Positions 27,539-36,509 of a stretch of 64,000 nt of DNA are shown here, piece after piece. The stretch lies in the NCBI RefSeq assembly GCF_028657905.1, contig NZ_CP117782.1, positions 1,736,001 to 1,800,000 on the forward strand. Reading direction: 5' to 3'. The stretch comes from Burkholderia sp. FERM BP-3421. Its GTDB lineage: Bacteria > Pseudomonadota > Gammaproteobacteria > Burkholderiales > Burkholderiaceae. The stretch's first letter is position 1, and every line of letters starts with the position of its first letter. The notes under the pieces were generated by a model. The model saw nothing but the letters and a program-made list of their open reading frames with translations. It was not told the origin of the DNA and searched no databases. The translations under genes were made by a program, and so were the position numbers.

Positions 27539-28945
27539 TCAGCCGGGCTGACCGGCAATTCTCGAGAAGCCGTCCGCTGCCCCGCGCGATGCCTGGATCA
27601 GGATCTTGAACGGCGAATCCTCGTGCGCCTCGAAACGGCGGATCAGTTCGATCTGATGGGCCGACATCGCGCTACCCTTGGCCATCAGCAGCACGCCCCG
27701 GCGCGTGCGCAGATCATCGGCAAGCCGCATTCCCTCGACCAATCCGGCTGCCGAGACCTCCGATATCGATGCAGCCATGCCGGAAATCACCGGATTTTTC
27801 ATCAAGGTGATCAAGCGACCAACGACCTGCGGGTCGTAACGGATGCCCGCCTGAGATCGAAGTGCGTCCAGTGCTTGATCGCGGGTATGCTGCACGCCGA
27901 TATCGCCGTGACACAGCCCGTCGAAATCCCGCGCCACCGCGATGATGCGCGAGCCCAGCGGAATGTCGTTTCCCACGAGGCCATCCGGTATCCCCCGGCC
28001 ATTGAAGCGCTCAAATTGGTGCCCGATGATCGACGCGACCTGATGCAATTGATCCACAGGTGTCAGAACCATCTGGGCGCGCAACGGGTGCTGGTGGAAC
28101 AGGTGACGTTCTTCCGTCGACATCTTCGCGATCGGCTTGTGCAATAGCGCGTCGGGCAACGACAATTTGCCTATGCCATGCAACAGGCCGGCGAAATACA
28201 CCTCCTGTGTCTGCAGCGCGCTCATCTCCAACGACGAGGCGAGATGTTTCGCGATCTCCCCGATCCGCATCGCTTGTCCGCCGCCGCTGCCGCACCGCAG
28301 TTCGACCATATTTGCGCAGACCTGCGCCATTGCGGTGAAATTGCTCTTCAGGTCCCGTTGGGCGGCTTCGAGAAACATCACAGTCTGGCCGATCTCCTCG
28401 GTACGCGCCCGGACCTGCCGCTCCAATTCGTCATTGAATCGGCGTAGCGTTTCGTTTTGCGTCTGCGTAAGTGCCGCGAGACGCATCGCTTCGGCGCGCA
28501 AACGGCGCTGTTCGAGGGCCTGCCCGATCGTCAAAAGCAGATCCTGGTCATCCCAAGGTTTATTCAAATAGCGATAGATCCCACCCTCGTTCACGGCTCG
28601 CACAACGGAATCGATCTCCGAGTAGCCAGTCAGCAGGATTCGCATCGTCTCGGGCCACATCGTGCGGCAGCGTGCCAGAAAGTCCGAGCCGTTCATATGT
28701 GGCATGCGCATGTCCGATACGATCAGATCGACCTCCGTCGAGGTCAGTAGATCGAGCGCCGCCTCCCCACTCTCCGCCGTTCGCACGTCGTATCGAGCGA
28801 CTCTTAGAACACGCTTGAGTGCGGACAGAACGTTCGGTTCGTCGTCGACCAGCAGGACCACGGGGGTTGGCGCCGTCTGGCCCGGGATCTGCCCGTCGCT
28901 TGCCATTTCATCCAACGGAGGTTCCGGCTTTATTGTTTCATTCAT
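27539..28945 (-). CDS. Response regulator with degenerate HD-GYP domain
   Basis: A 468-residue protein. The receiver domain (about 30-150) keeps the acidic pocket (VDDEPN) and phospho-Asp (DLIVSDMRMP). A coiled-coil linker leads to an HD-GYP-like domain (about 215-400), the module that normally hydrolyses cyclic di-GMP. Key motifs are altered: the HD dyad is HG (LLHGIGKLSLP), HHE is HQFE and GYP is GIP. Catalysis is therefore doubtful, and a binding or docking role is possible. A short C-terminal domain follows. The ATG at 28945 has AGGAGA upstream. Confidence 0.88.
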   Translation of the reverse strand: MNETIKPEPPLDEMASDGQIPGQTAPTPVVLLVDDEPNVLSALKRVLRVARYDVRTAESGEAALDLLTSTEVDLIVSDMRMPHMNGSDFLARCRTMWPETMRILLTGYSEIDSVVRAVNEGGIYRYLNKPWDDQDLLLTIGQALEQRRLRAEAMRLAALTQTQNETLRRFNDELERQVRARTEEIGQTVMFLEAAQRDLKSNFTAMAQVCANMVELRCGSGGGQAMRIGEIAKHLASSLEMSALQTQEVYFAGLLHGIGKLSLPDALLHKPIAKMSTEERHLFHQHPLRAQMVLTPVDQLHQVASIIGHQFERFNGRGIPDGLVGNDIPLGSRIIAVARDFDGLCHGDIGVQHTRDQALDALRSQAGIRYDPQVVGRLITLMKNPVISGMAASISEVSAAGLVEGMRLADDLRTRRGVLLMAKGSAMSAHQIELIRRFEAHEDSPFKILIQASRGAADGFSRIAGQPG

Positions 28946-29272
28946 TGTGCGACTCTCCTGGCATGGCCCTCTCATGCGACGCACGACATCGACCACCTAT
29001 GCGTCTTGATTCGCGAAAACGCCAGCCGATGCCATGTATGAACAGCCCCCATTGGGTAACGGGGCGCCCGCCACCACTCCAGACAATCATGCGTCTATTC
29101 AAGCTCAAAAAACGGCCAACAGCCAGTCAAAGCTCATAAGGCAGCTGCAATCGGTCGTCGCGCCTCCTGCAATCGGGGGAAGCGTCGATACCTTTGGTAC
29201 CGACGTTGCAAGTTACGCTTCCAGTAAGCGTCTCCGCCACTGGGCAAACGTGTGCAGGTGCTGTTTGATCTA
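28946..29272. other. Intergenic region with no supported gene
   Basis: 327 bp of moderate GC between the response regulator start and the short-chain dehydrogenase remnant. An open frame at 29034 on the plus strand resembles nothing I recognise and runs antisense into the dehydrogenase. I see no clear promoter. Confidence 0.5.
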
Positions 29273-30087
29273 TCAGTTGCCCTTGGGGGCGCCCTGCGTG
29301 CCCGCGCCGACGGCGAACGTCTCCATCTCGATGACCTTGCACCGAATTTCAACCTGCGGAAGCGTGACGGCTGCGGGCAAGCTCAGAACGAAATCGATCG
29401 TCGCCACGACATCCTCGACCTGGATCTTCGCCTCGTTCGGGATGCGGCCGTCATTGGTCATGCCGGTATTGACCACACAGGAGCACAGGCAGGTCACGCG
29501 CACGTCGAAGGACAACAACTCCTTGTGCAGAGCCTGCGCGTAGCTGATCAACGCGGCCTTGGTCGCCGCATAGACCCCAAGCTTCGGCATGCTCTCCATC
29601 CCGGCCATCGGGGAGAGCAGGAAAATCTGTCCGCCACCGTCGAGCCGCATGCGGTTCGCCACGAGATTGGTGACAACCAGCGCGCTGGTGAGGTTGATGT
29701 CCACCATGGAGATGACATCCTCGCCGGCAAGGGCCGCCCCCCCCTCTTGAAGACCCCGGCCGAACTTACCACCATGGTGATCCGCATCGTGCCGGACAGG
29801 GCTTTCGCGACTGCTTCGTGTACCTGATTCGGAAAACGCATGTCCACGCTGAGCAGTTCAATCCTGCAATCCGGGTGCAGGGCGAGGATCTGGGCCCTGG
29901 CCCGAGCAAGCCCGGCAGGATCTCGTGCCGACAGAAGCAAGTTCATACCCCTGCCAGCGACATACTTTGCTACTGCCGGGCCAATCCCTCGGCTGCCGCC
30001 GGTGACAAGCGCAGGGCACGCGCCATGCAGCCGGCTCGTTCGCCGCGCCGCCCTGGCCGCCGCTGCCGTAAGGCGCGGCCGGGCCAA
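29273..30087 (-). pseudogene. Short-chain dehydrogenase/reductase, frameshifted at a G8 tract
   Basis: The N-terminal part (frame ending 29548) carries the Rossmann motif TGGSRGIG, then LLLSARDPAGL and VVSSAGVFKRGG. The C-terminal part (29273-29707) is in another frame and has NLTSALV, the catalytic Ser region FLLSPMAG and the YAATK catalytic Tyr/Lys. The break is at a run of eight G on the coding strand (about 29736-29743); nine G would join the two halves exactly. The N-terminus also lacks a clear ATG: the frame opens at a TTG (30087) through an Arg/Ala-rich stretch, so the 5' end may be truncated too. Confidence 0.75.
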
Positions 30088-30256
30088 AGAGAACCGCCGA
30101 CCGATCGCGCGCCGGAACGCAGCGGGAAACCGGGCCGGCCCAGGCCGTCGAGGCGGCGCACGCCGAACGCGTCACCGGCAAGCCGCCCCGGCTCCGCGCC
30201 TCTTCATCCGAGCCGCCGGCGCGCCCGGCCCGGCCGCTCGCCATCCGCGGCCGCCC

Positions 30257-30736
30257 TCACTGCGACGCCGCCTCCTTCCCCGCCGCCGCCACCGGCGCCC
30301 CGACATACCTGAGCGTCCGCACCACCTGCTGCGCCTGCTCCGACTGCTCCAGCGTCGGCATCAACGGCCCCGCCACCACCGAGTACGGCACGCTCAGCCG
30401 CACGTAGCGCGTATCGCCGCCGGCGAGCTTCACCGTGAGCGGCGTGTCGCGTGCGCTCGACGTCGTGATCGTGTACTCGCCGGCCGGCTCGTCGACATAG
30501 AAGAACGCCCCCATCGGCATCGTCCCGACCGGCTGGTCGTTCACCCGCACCTGCGAGCCGCTCGCCGCGCCCAGCACGCCGGTCTCGCGGAAGAAATACA
30601 GCCGGCCGTGGTCGGCATCGAGCGTCGGTATCGAAGCCGACATGTCCTGATACGGCGTCCCCTGCTGCGTCGCGCAGCCTGCGGCCCCCAGCACCACACC
30701 GCCCACCACGCAAAGCACTCGCCAGTTCCGGATCAT
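30257..30736 (-). CDS. Predicted lipoprotein, DUF2846-like
   Basis: A 159-residue protein with a lipoprotein signal: a hydrophobic stretch followed by GAAGC with the lipidated Cys at residue 21. The mature part contains GRLYFFRETG and a beta-rich region with YVDEPAGEYTI, typical of the DUF2846 family. The start at 30736 follows a strong AAGGAGG. It is downstream of puuB on the same strand, after a 126-bp gap, and is probably independent. The function is unknown. Confidence 0.8.
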   Translation of the reverse strand: MIRNWRVLCVVGGVVLGAAGCATQQGTPYQDMSASIPTLDADHGRLYFFRETGVLGAASGSQVRVNDQPVGTMPMGAFFYVDEPAGEYTITTSSARDTPLTVKLAGGDTRYVRLSVPYSVVAGPLMPTLEQSEQAQQVVRTLRYVGAPVAAAGKEAASQ

Positions 30737-30862
30737 CGCTGCCTCCTTCATCAGAATGGGGACGCGGCGCCCGCATCCGGCGCCGCGGGTTTGCCACACC
30801 ATAGCGCCGCCCGACCGTCGCCACTGTTAAATTTGGTGAAGGTCACCCGGCTCCTCCCAACG

Positions 30863-32155
30863 TTATAGTGCATCCCGGATCCGATACCACGCCATCGCGA
30901 GCATCAGCGCGGGCGTCCGCCAGCGCGCGCCGCCCGGGAAATCGCGGTGACGGATCGCGCCGAACAGATCGAAGCGGCCCGCCTGCGCATCGATCGCCTC
31001 CGCGATCAGCGTGCCCGCGAGCGCCGTCACATTGACCCCGTGCCCGGAAAAACCCTGCGCGAAATACACGTCCGGTTCGAGCCGGCCGAAATGCGGCGCG
31101 CGGTTCATCGTGATGTCGACGAACCCGCCCCACGCGTAATCGACCCGCGCGTCGGCGAGCATCGGGAAGGTCTTCAGCATGTCGGCGCGCATCGCCTGCG
31201 CGAGGCGGCGCGGCGGCCAGGTCGAATAGCTGACCTTGCCGCCCCACAACAGCCGGTGGTCCCGCGACAGGCGGAAGTAGTCGAGCACGAACGCGCTGTC
31301 GCAGATCGCCGCGCCGGCCGGCATCAGCGCGCGGGCGCGCGCCTCGCCCAGCGGCTCGGTCGCGATCATGTAGGTGCCGACCGGCATGATCTTGCGCGCG
31401 AGCGCGGGCGCGAGCCGCCCCAGGTAGGCGTTGCAGGCGAGCACCACGCAGCGCGCGTCGACGCTGCCGGGGCCGGCCGCCACCCGGTAGCCGGCTCCGG
31501 TCTTCGCGAACGACGTCGCGCCGCTCTCCTCGAAGATCGACACGCCCGCCTCGCGCGCCGCCCGCGCGAGCCCGAGCGTGTAGTTGAGCGGATGCAGGTG
31601 GCCGCTCGCCGCATCGAACAGGCCGCCGAGATAGCGCGCCGAATCGACGTAGCGCGGCAGGTCCTGCCGCTCGACGTACCGGAACGCGTGATCGTCGTAG
31701 CGCGCGGCCGCCTCGTCGCGCCAGGCGCGCAGCGCGCGCACGTCGCGCGGCTTGTTCGCGGCGGTCAGGTAGCCGAGCCGCAGGTCGCAGTCGATCGCAT
31801 GCCGTTCGATCCGCGCCTTGACGAGTTCGACCGCCTCGCGCCCCATCGCCCAGATCCGCTTCACGTCCTCGGCCGGCAGGTGCGCCGCGAAGGTGTCGAT
31901 CTCGCATGCGTAGCCGCCGATCAGCTGGCCGCCGTTGCGCCCGCTCGCCGCCCATCCGACCCGCGACGCTTCCAGCAGCGCCACCCGATAGCCGCGCTCG
32001 GCCAGATTCAACGCGGCCGTCAGGCCCGTGAGCCCGCCGCCGATCACGCACACGTCGGCGCGGATCGCCGCGTCGAGCGGCGGATGCCGGGTCGTGTCGT
32101 TGACGCTCGCCGCATAGTAGGACGGCACGTGGGCCTGCTTGACGAAGCTGAGCAT
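30863..32155 (-). CDS. puuB: Gamma-glutamylputrescine oxidoreductase (PuuB-like FAD oxidase)
   Basis: A 430-residue DAO-family flavoenzyme. The dinucleotide-binding motif VCVIGGGLTGLTAALNLAERG lies near residue 35 and SGRNGGQLIGGY near 70, the segment typical of PuuB/OrdL. The C-terminal GFSGHGVNVTALAG closes the FAD site. PuuB oxidises gamma-glutamylputrescine to the aldehyde. It is last in the eight-gene run, 12 bp after potI. Confidence 0.9.
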   Translation of the reverse strand: MLSFVKQAHVPSYYAASVNDTTRHPPLDAAIRADVCVIGGGLTGLTAALNLAERGYRVALLEASRVGWAASGRNGGQLIGGYACEIDTFAAHLPAEDVKRIWAMGREAVELVKARIERHAIDCDLRLGYLTAANKPRDVRALRAWRDEAAARYDDHAFRYVERQDLPRYVDSARYLGGLFDAASGHLHPLNYTLGLARAAREAGVSIFEESGATSFAKTGAGYRVAAGPGSVDARCVVLACNAYLGRLAPALARKIMPVGTYMIATEPLGEARARALMPAGAAICDSAFVLDYFRLSRDHRLLWGGKVSYSTWPPRRLAQAMRADMLKTFPMLADARVDYAWGGFVDITMNRAPHFGRLEPDVYFAQGFSGHGVNVTALAGTLIAEAIDAQAGRFDLFGAIRHRDFPGGARWRTPALMLAMAWYRIRDAL

Positions 32156-32167
32156 CGCGGTCTCCGT

Positions 32168-33088
32168 TCAAATGGTGGACGCGGAACCGCGCACGCCGAA
32201 GCGACCGCCCGCGGGCGACGCGCCCGCGCCGGCGGCCGGCGGCTCGCCCGAGGCCGCGGCGAGCGCGGCGCGCAGGTCGCGCGCGCGCCGCCGCTCGCGC
32301 GACAGCATCAGCATGTTGATGCCGATCACGCCGATCGTCACGAGCACGATGAACAGCGTCGCGAGCGCATTCATCTCGGGGTTCAGCCCGAGCCGGACGC
32401 GCGAGAACACCAGCAGCGGCAGCGTGGTCGAGCCGGGCCCGGACAGGAACGCCGACAGCACGAGATCGTCGATCGACAGCGTGAACGACAGCAGCCAGCC
32501 GGCCAGCAGCGCCTGCGCGATCAGCGGCAGCGTGATCACGAAGAACACCTTGACGGGCGTCGCGCCGAGATCGAGCGCCGCCTCCTCGAGCGCGCGGTCG
32601 AGTTCGCGCACGCGCGACTGCACGACGATCGCGACATACGACACGCACAGCATCATGTGGCCGATCCAGATCGTGAGCATGCCGCGCCCGGTCGGCCAGC
32701 CGATCAGCTGCTCCATCGCGACGAACAGCAACAGCAGCGAAATGCCCTGGATCACCTCGGGAATCACGAGCGGCGCGTTGATCATCCCGCTGAACAACGT
32801 GAAGCCGCGAAAGCGCCCGAAGCGCGCGAGCACGAACCCGGCCCAGGTACCCATCGCGACCGAGGTGCAGGCGGTCAGCAACGCGATCTTCAGCGACAGC
32901 CACGCCGCGCCGAGCAGTTCGTCGTCCTTCAGCAGCGCCGCATACCACTTCAGCGAGAAGCCGGACCAGACGGTCACGAGCTTCGATTCGTTGAACGAGT
33001 ACACGACGAGGCTGATGATCGGGATGTACAGGAACAGGAAGCCGGCCGTCAGCACGGCCACCGTGATCGCCTTGTTCGACTTGATCAT
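32168..33088 (-). CDS. potI: Putrescine ABC transporter permease PotI
   Basis: A 306-residue inner-membrane permease with six hydrophobic segments and the permease coupling motif EEAALDLGATPVKVFFVITLP (the EAA loop). Its start overlaps the stop of potH by 4 bp (ATGA), and puuB follows after 12 bp. The C-terminal tail of about 45 residues is Ala/Gly/Pro-rich and longer than usual. Confidence 0.92.
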   Translation of the reverse strand: MIKSNKAITVAVLTAGFLFLYIPIISLVVYSFNESKLVTVWSGFSLKWYAALLKDDELLGAAWLSLKIALLTACTSVAMGTWAGFVLARFGRFRGFTLFSGMINAPLVIPEVIQGISLLLLFVAMEQLIGWPTGRGMLTIWIGHMMLCVSYVAIVVQSRVRELDRALEEAALDLGATPVKVFFVITLPLIAQALLAGWLLSFTLSIDDLVLSAFLSGPGSTTLPLLVFSRVRLGLNPEMNALATLFIVLVTIGVIGINMLMLSRERRRARDLRAALAAASGEPPAAGAGASPAGGRFGVRGSASTI

Positions 33089-33999
33089 CGCGCGCTCCCC
33101 TGTTCCTTGACCTGGTAGTACTGGAACACCGCCATCGGCACCAGCAGCAGCAGCACCATCGCGACCGTCACGGCGGACGCCATCGGCCAGTCCATGTTGT
33201 TGAAAAACTCATTCCACATCACGCGGCCGATCATCAAGGTGTCCGCGCCGCCGAGCAGCTCGGGGATCACGTACTCGCCGACGGCCGGGATGAACACCAG
33301 CAGGCAGCCCGCGATGATGCCGTTCTTCGACAGCGGCAGCGTGATCCGCACGAACGCCTTCCACGGCTTCGCGCCGAGGTCGTAGGCCGCTTCGAGCAGG
33401 CGCAGGTCCATCTTCACGAGATGCGCGTAGAGCGGCATCACGAGGAACGGCAGGTAGGAATAAACCATGCCGATGTACACCCCGGCATTGGTTCTGTACA
33501 GCTCGATCGGCGTGCTGATGAGCCCCGTCGACAACAGGAAGTTGTTCAGGAGCCCGTTGTTCTTCAGGATGCCGATCCACGCGTACACGCGGATCAGGAA
33601 CGACGTCCAGAACGGCAGCATGACCGCCATCATCAGCAGGTTGCGCGTGGCCGGGTTCGTGCGCGCGATGCAGTACGCCATCGGATAGCCGATCAGCAGG
33701 CAGAACACGGTCGTCACCGCGGCCATCTTCAGCGAACTGATGTAGGTCGCGACGTACAGGCTGTCCTCGATCAGGAACGCATAGTGGCTGAACTGCAGCG
33801 TCAGGTTCAGCGCGCCGTCCTTGAGCGCGACGAGTTCGGTATAGGGCGGGATGCCGATGCGCAGATCCGCGAAGCTGATCTTCAGCACCAGCACGAACGG
33901 TACCGCGAAGAGCAGCGCGAGCCACAGGAACGGCACGCCGATCACGAACGAACGGCCGGACGACAGGCCGCGTGCGGGGGAGGATGGGAGCGTTTTCAT
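33085..33999 (-). CDS. potH: Putrescine ABC transporter permease PotH
   Basis: A 304-residue permease with six hydrophobic segments and an EAA loop (LEAAYDLGAKPWKAF). The first membrane segment is at about residues 18-40, after a short basic N-terminus. The ATG at 33999 overlaps the potG stop by 4 bp, so potG, potH and potI are translationally coupled. Confidence 0.93.
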   Translation of the reverse strand: MKTLPSSPARGLSSGRSFVIGVPFLWLALLFAVPFVLVLKISFADLRIGIPPYTELVALKDGALNLTLQFSHYAFLIEDSLYVATYISSLKMAAVTTVFCLLIGYPMAYCIARTNPATRNLLMMAVMLPFWTSFLIRVYAWIGILKNNGLLNNFLLSTGLISTPIELYRTNAGVYIGMVYSYLPFLVMPLYAHLVKMDLRLLEAAYDLGAKPWKAFVRITLPLSKNGIIAGCLLVFIPAVGEYVIPELLGGADTLMIGRVMWNEFFNNMDWPMASAVTVAMVLLLLVPMAVFQYYQVKEQGSAR

Positions 34000-35150
34000 T
34001 GGGTCAGCACCACGCCGCTCGCGGGCAGCCAGGAGACGAACACGGTCTCGTCGTAATCGGGCAGTCCGGCCTGCGCGATCTGCGCGCTGGACACGTTCGA
34101 CATCACCATCTTGCCGCTCGGCAGGCGCACGTGATACAGCGAATAGCTGCCGAGGTACGCGATGTCGGCCACGACGCCGCGCGCCCAGTTGTGCGGCGAG
34201 TCCGGCTGTTCGCGCGACAGCGCGATATGCTCGGGCCGCACCGAAATCCCGACCGGCATGCCGAGCGGCCCGGTGACGCCGTGGCTGACGTGGATGCGCG
34301 CGTCGAGCGCGTCGCTCTCGACGAAGATATAGTCGGGCTCGTCCTCGACGACCACGCCCTCGAACAGGTTCGTCGAGCCGATGAACTCGGCCGAGAAGCG
34401 GCTGTTCGGATACTCGTAGACCTCGCTCGGCGAACCGGTCTGCACGATCTTGCCCTCGCTCATCACCGCGAGGCGATGCGCCATCGTCATCGCCTCCTCC
34501 TGGTCGTGCGTGACCATCACGCAGGTCACGTCGACTTTCTCGATGATGTTCACGAGTTCGAGCTGGGTCTTCTGGCGGATCTTCTTGTCGAGCGCCGACA
34601 TCGGCTCGTCGAGCAGCAGCAGCTTGGGCCGCTTGACGAGCGAGCGCGCGAGCGCGACCCGCTGCTGCTGGCCGCCCGACAGCTGGTGCGGCTTGCGGCC
34701 CGCGTAGCGGCTCATCTGCACGAGTTCGAGCGCGTCGCGCACGCGCTCCCTCAGTTCGGCCTTCGGCACGCCTTCCTGCTTGAGGCCGAACGCGACATTC
34801 GCCTCGACCGTCATGTGCGGGAACAGCGCATACGACTGGAACATCATGTTCACCGGACGCTTGTACGGCGGCAGCGCCGCCAGGTCCTCGCCGTCGACGA
34901 GGATCCGCCCCGAGGTCACGGTCTCGAAGCCCGCGAGCATGCGCAGCAGCGTCGACTTGCCGCAGCCCGAGCTGCCGAGCAGCGCGAACAGTTCGTTCTT
35001 CTCGATCGTGAGACTCACGTTGTCGACGGCGACGCTGTCGCCGAACTTCTTCACGACCTGCTCGATCCGCACGAATGCGGCCGCCGGCGCGGACGGCGCA
35101 TCGGGCGACGCGCGGCGCGCGGTGTCGGGTAAGACCTGGCTTGGGTTCAT
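33996..35150 (-). CDS. potG: Polyamine ABC transporter ATP-binding protein PotG
   Basis: A 384-residue ATPase of the spermidine/putrescine importer type. Walker A GSSGCGKST lies near residue 70, the signature LSGGQQQRVALARSL near 165, Walker B LLLLDEPMSALD and the H loop MVTHDQEEA follow. A C-terminal TOBE-type domain spans about 310-384. The ATG at 35150 has a strong GGAGGAG; an upstream in-frame extension is not family-like. Confidence 0.94.
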   Translation of the reverse strand: MNPSQVLPDTARRASPDAPSAPAAAFVRIEQVVKKFGDSVAVDNVSLTIEKNELFALLGSSGCGKSTLLRMLAGFETVTSGRILVDGEDLAALPPYKRPVNMMFQSYALFPHMTVEANVAFGLKQEGVPKAELRERVRDALELVQMSRYAGRKPHQLSGGQQQRVALARSLVKRPKLLLLDEPMSALDKKIRQKTQLELVNIIEKVDVTCVMVTHDQEEAMTMAHRLAVMSEGKIVQTGSPSEVYEYPNSRFSAEFIGSTNLFEGVVVEDEPDYIFVESDALDARIHVSHGVTGPLGMPVGISVRPEHIALSREQPDSPHNWARGVVADIAYLGSYSLYHVRLPSGKMVMSNVSSAQIAQAGLPDYDETVFVSWLPASGVVLTQ

Positions 35151-35329
35151 CGCATCTCCTCCGGTGACGAATCGCGGGCGCGAACGCGTCCGCGCAAAGC
35201 GCGGGGCGTTCGCGGGCAATCTCGCGCAAGCGGAAAGCGCGCGGCCGGCGGGTTTCTGCGCCCGGCCGGCGCGCGTGGAAAACGGTGCGACGACGGGCGT
35301 CGAGCGACGCCCGGGCCGCGCGCATCATG

Positions 35330-36448
35330 TCAACGTCCGGCCTTCAACTGCGACCACAGCCGGTTCTCGAGCTTCACGATCACGATCGGCAGCGGCTTCT
35401 GGAGCGACATCCGCGCCAGCTCCGCATCGCTCGGATAGGTCGCCGGATCCTGCGCGATCGCGGGCGTCACGAAGCGGCGCGCCGCGCGATTGGCCGACGG
35501 ATAGAACACCGCGTTCGTGATCGCCGCGTTCACCTTCGGGTCCGACACGTAGTTGATCCATTGCAGCGCGGCCTGCGGATGGGGCGCATCCTTCGGCACC
35601 ACCATCACGTCGAACCACAGAATGCCGCCCTCCTTCGCGTTCGCGAAATGGATCTCGTAAGGCCGCTTCGCCTCCTTCGCGCGACGCTTCGCGATGCCGA
35701 CGTCGCCCGACCAGCCGAGCACGACGCACACGTCCTGGTTGACGAGGTCGTTGATGTAGCCCGACGAGCTGAACTGCGTGATGTACGGCCGCACCTTCCT
35801 GAGCACCTCGTAGGCGGCGCGGTAGTCGGCCGGGTCGTTGCTGTTCGGGTTGCGGCCCATGTACTGCAGCGTCGCGGCGAACACGTCGGACGCCTGGTCG
35901 AGGAACGATACGCCGCAGCCCTTGAGCTTCGACAGGTAGGCGGGATCGAGCACCAGCGCCCAGCTGTCGACGGGCGCGGCCGGCCCGAGCGCCTTGCGCA
36001 CCGCATCCGCGTTGTAGCCGATGCCGGTCGTGCCGAACGCCCAGGGTACGCCGTACTGATTATCGGGATCGACGTCGGCCAGCATCTTCATCAGCGTGGG
36101 ATCGAGGTTGACCAGATTGGGCAGCTTCGACTTGTCGAGCTTCTGGTAGACGCCCGCCTCGATCTGTTTGGCCATCGTGTTGGAGGTCGGCACGACCACG
36201 TCGTAGCCGGTGCTGCCCGACAGCATCTTCGCCTGCAGGGTGTCGTCGCTGTCGTAGTTGTCGTAGCGGACCTTGACGCCGGTGTCCTGCTCGAAGCCCG
36301 GGATCGTGCCCTTCGCGATGTAGTCGGACCAGTTGTACAGATTCAGCTGCTTCTCGGCGGCGCCTGCGCCGGGCGCCGCCAGCGCCGCCAGCGCTGCCAG
36401 CAGCGCGACGCCTGCCAGCGCGCCGCGCCTGAAGTGATGTGCGGTCAT
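35330..36448 (-). CDS. potF: Putrescine-binding periplasmic protein PotF
   Basis: A 372-residue periplasmic solute-binding protein with a signal peptide to about residue 30 (ends GAGAA). The mature N-terminus QLNLYNWSDYI is the polyamine-binding-protein hallmark: Trp and Asp of the motif stack on and bind the amine. Further pocket features include SSGYINDLVNQ and WSGDVGIAKR. It is 179 bp upstream of potG in the same run, directly after spuC. Confidence 0.93.
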   Translation of the reverse strand: MTAHHFRRGALAGVALLAALAALAAPGAGAAEKQLNLYNWSDYIAKGTIPGFEQDTGVKVRYDNYDSDDTLQAKMLSGSTGYDVVVPTSNTMAKQIEAGVYQKLDKSKLPNLVNLDPTLMKMLADVDPDNQYGVPWAFGTTGIGYNADAVRKALGPAAPVDSWALVLDPAYLSKLKGCGVSFLDQASDVFAATLQYMGRNPNSNDPADYRAAYEVLRKVRPYITQFSSSGYINDLVNQDVCVVLGWSGDVGIAKRRAKEAKRPYEIHFANAKEGGILWFDVMVVPKDAPHPQAALQWINYVSDPKVNAAITNAVFYPSANRAARRFVTPAIAQDPATYPSDAELARMSLQKPLPIVIVKLENRLWSQLKAGR

Positions 36449-36509
36449 GTCGAGATCCTGTCGTTGCAGGCCGCCCGCGCGACGCGCGCCGCGCGGGAGG
36501 CCTTCGCCA

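Noticed and set aside
25252..30256. A second copy of the tRNA-Val 3' end as the right attachment site
   Set aside because: I could not see a match to the last 20 bases of the tRNA within the presumed island, so the right boundary remains unknown.
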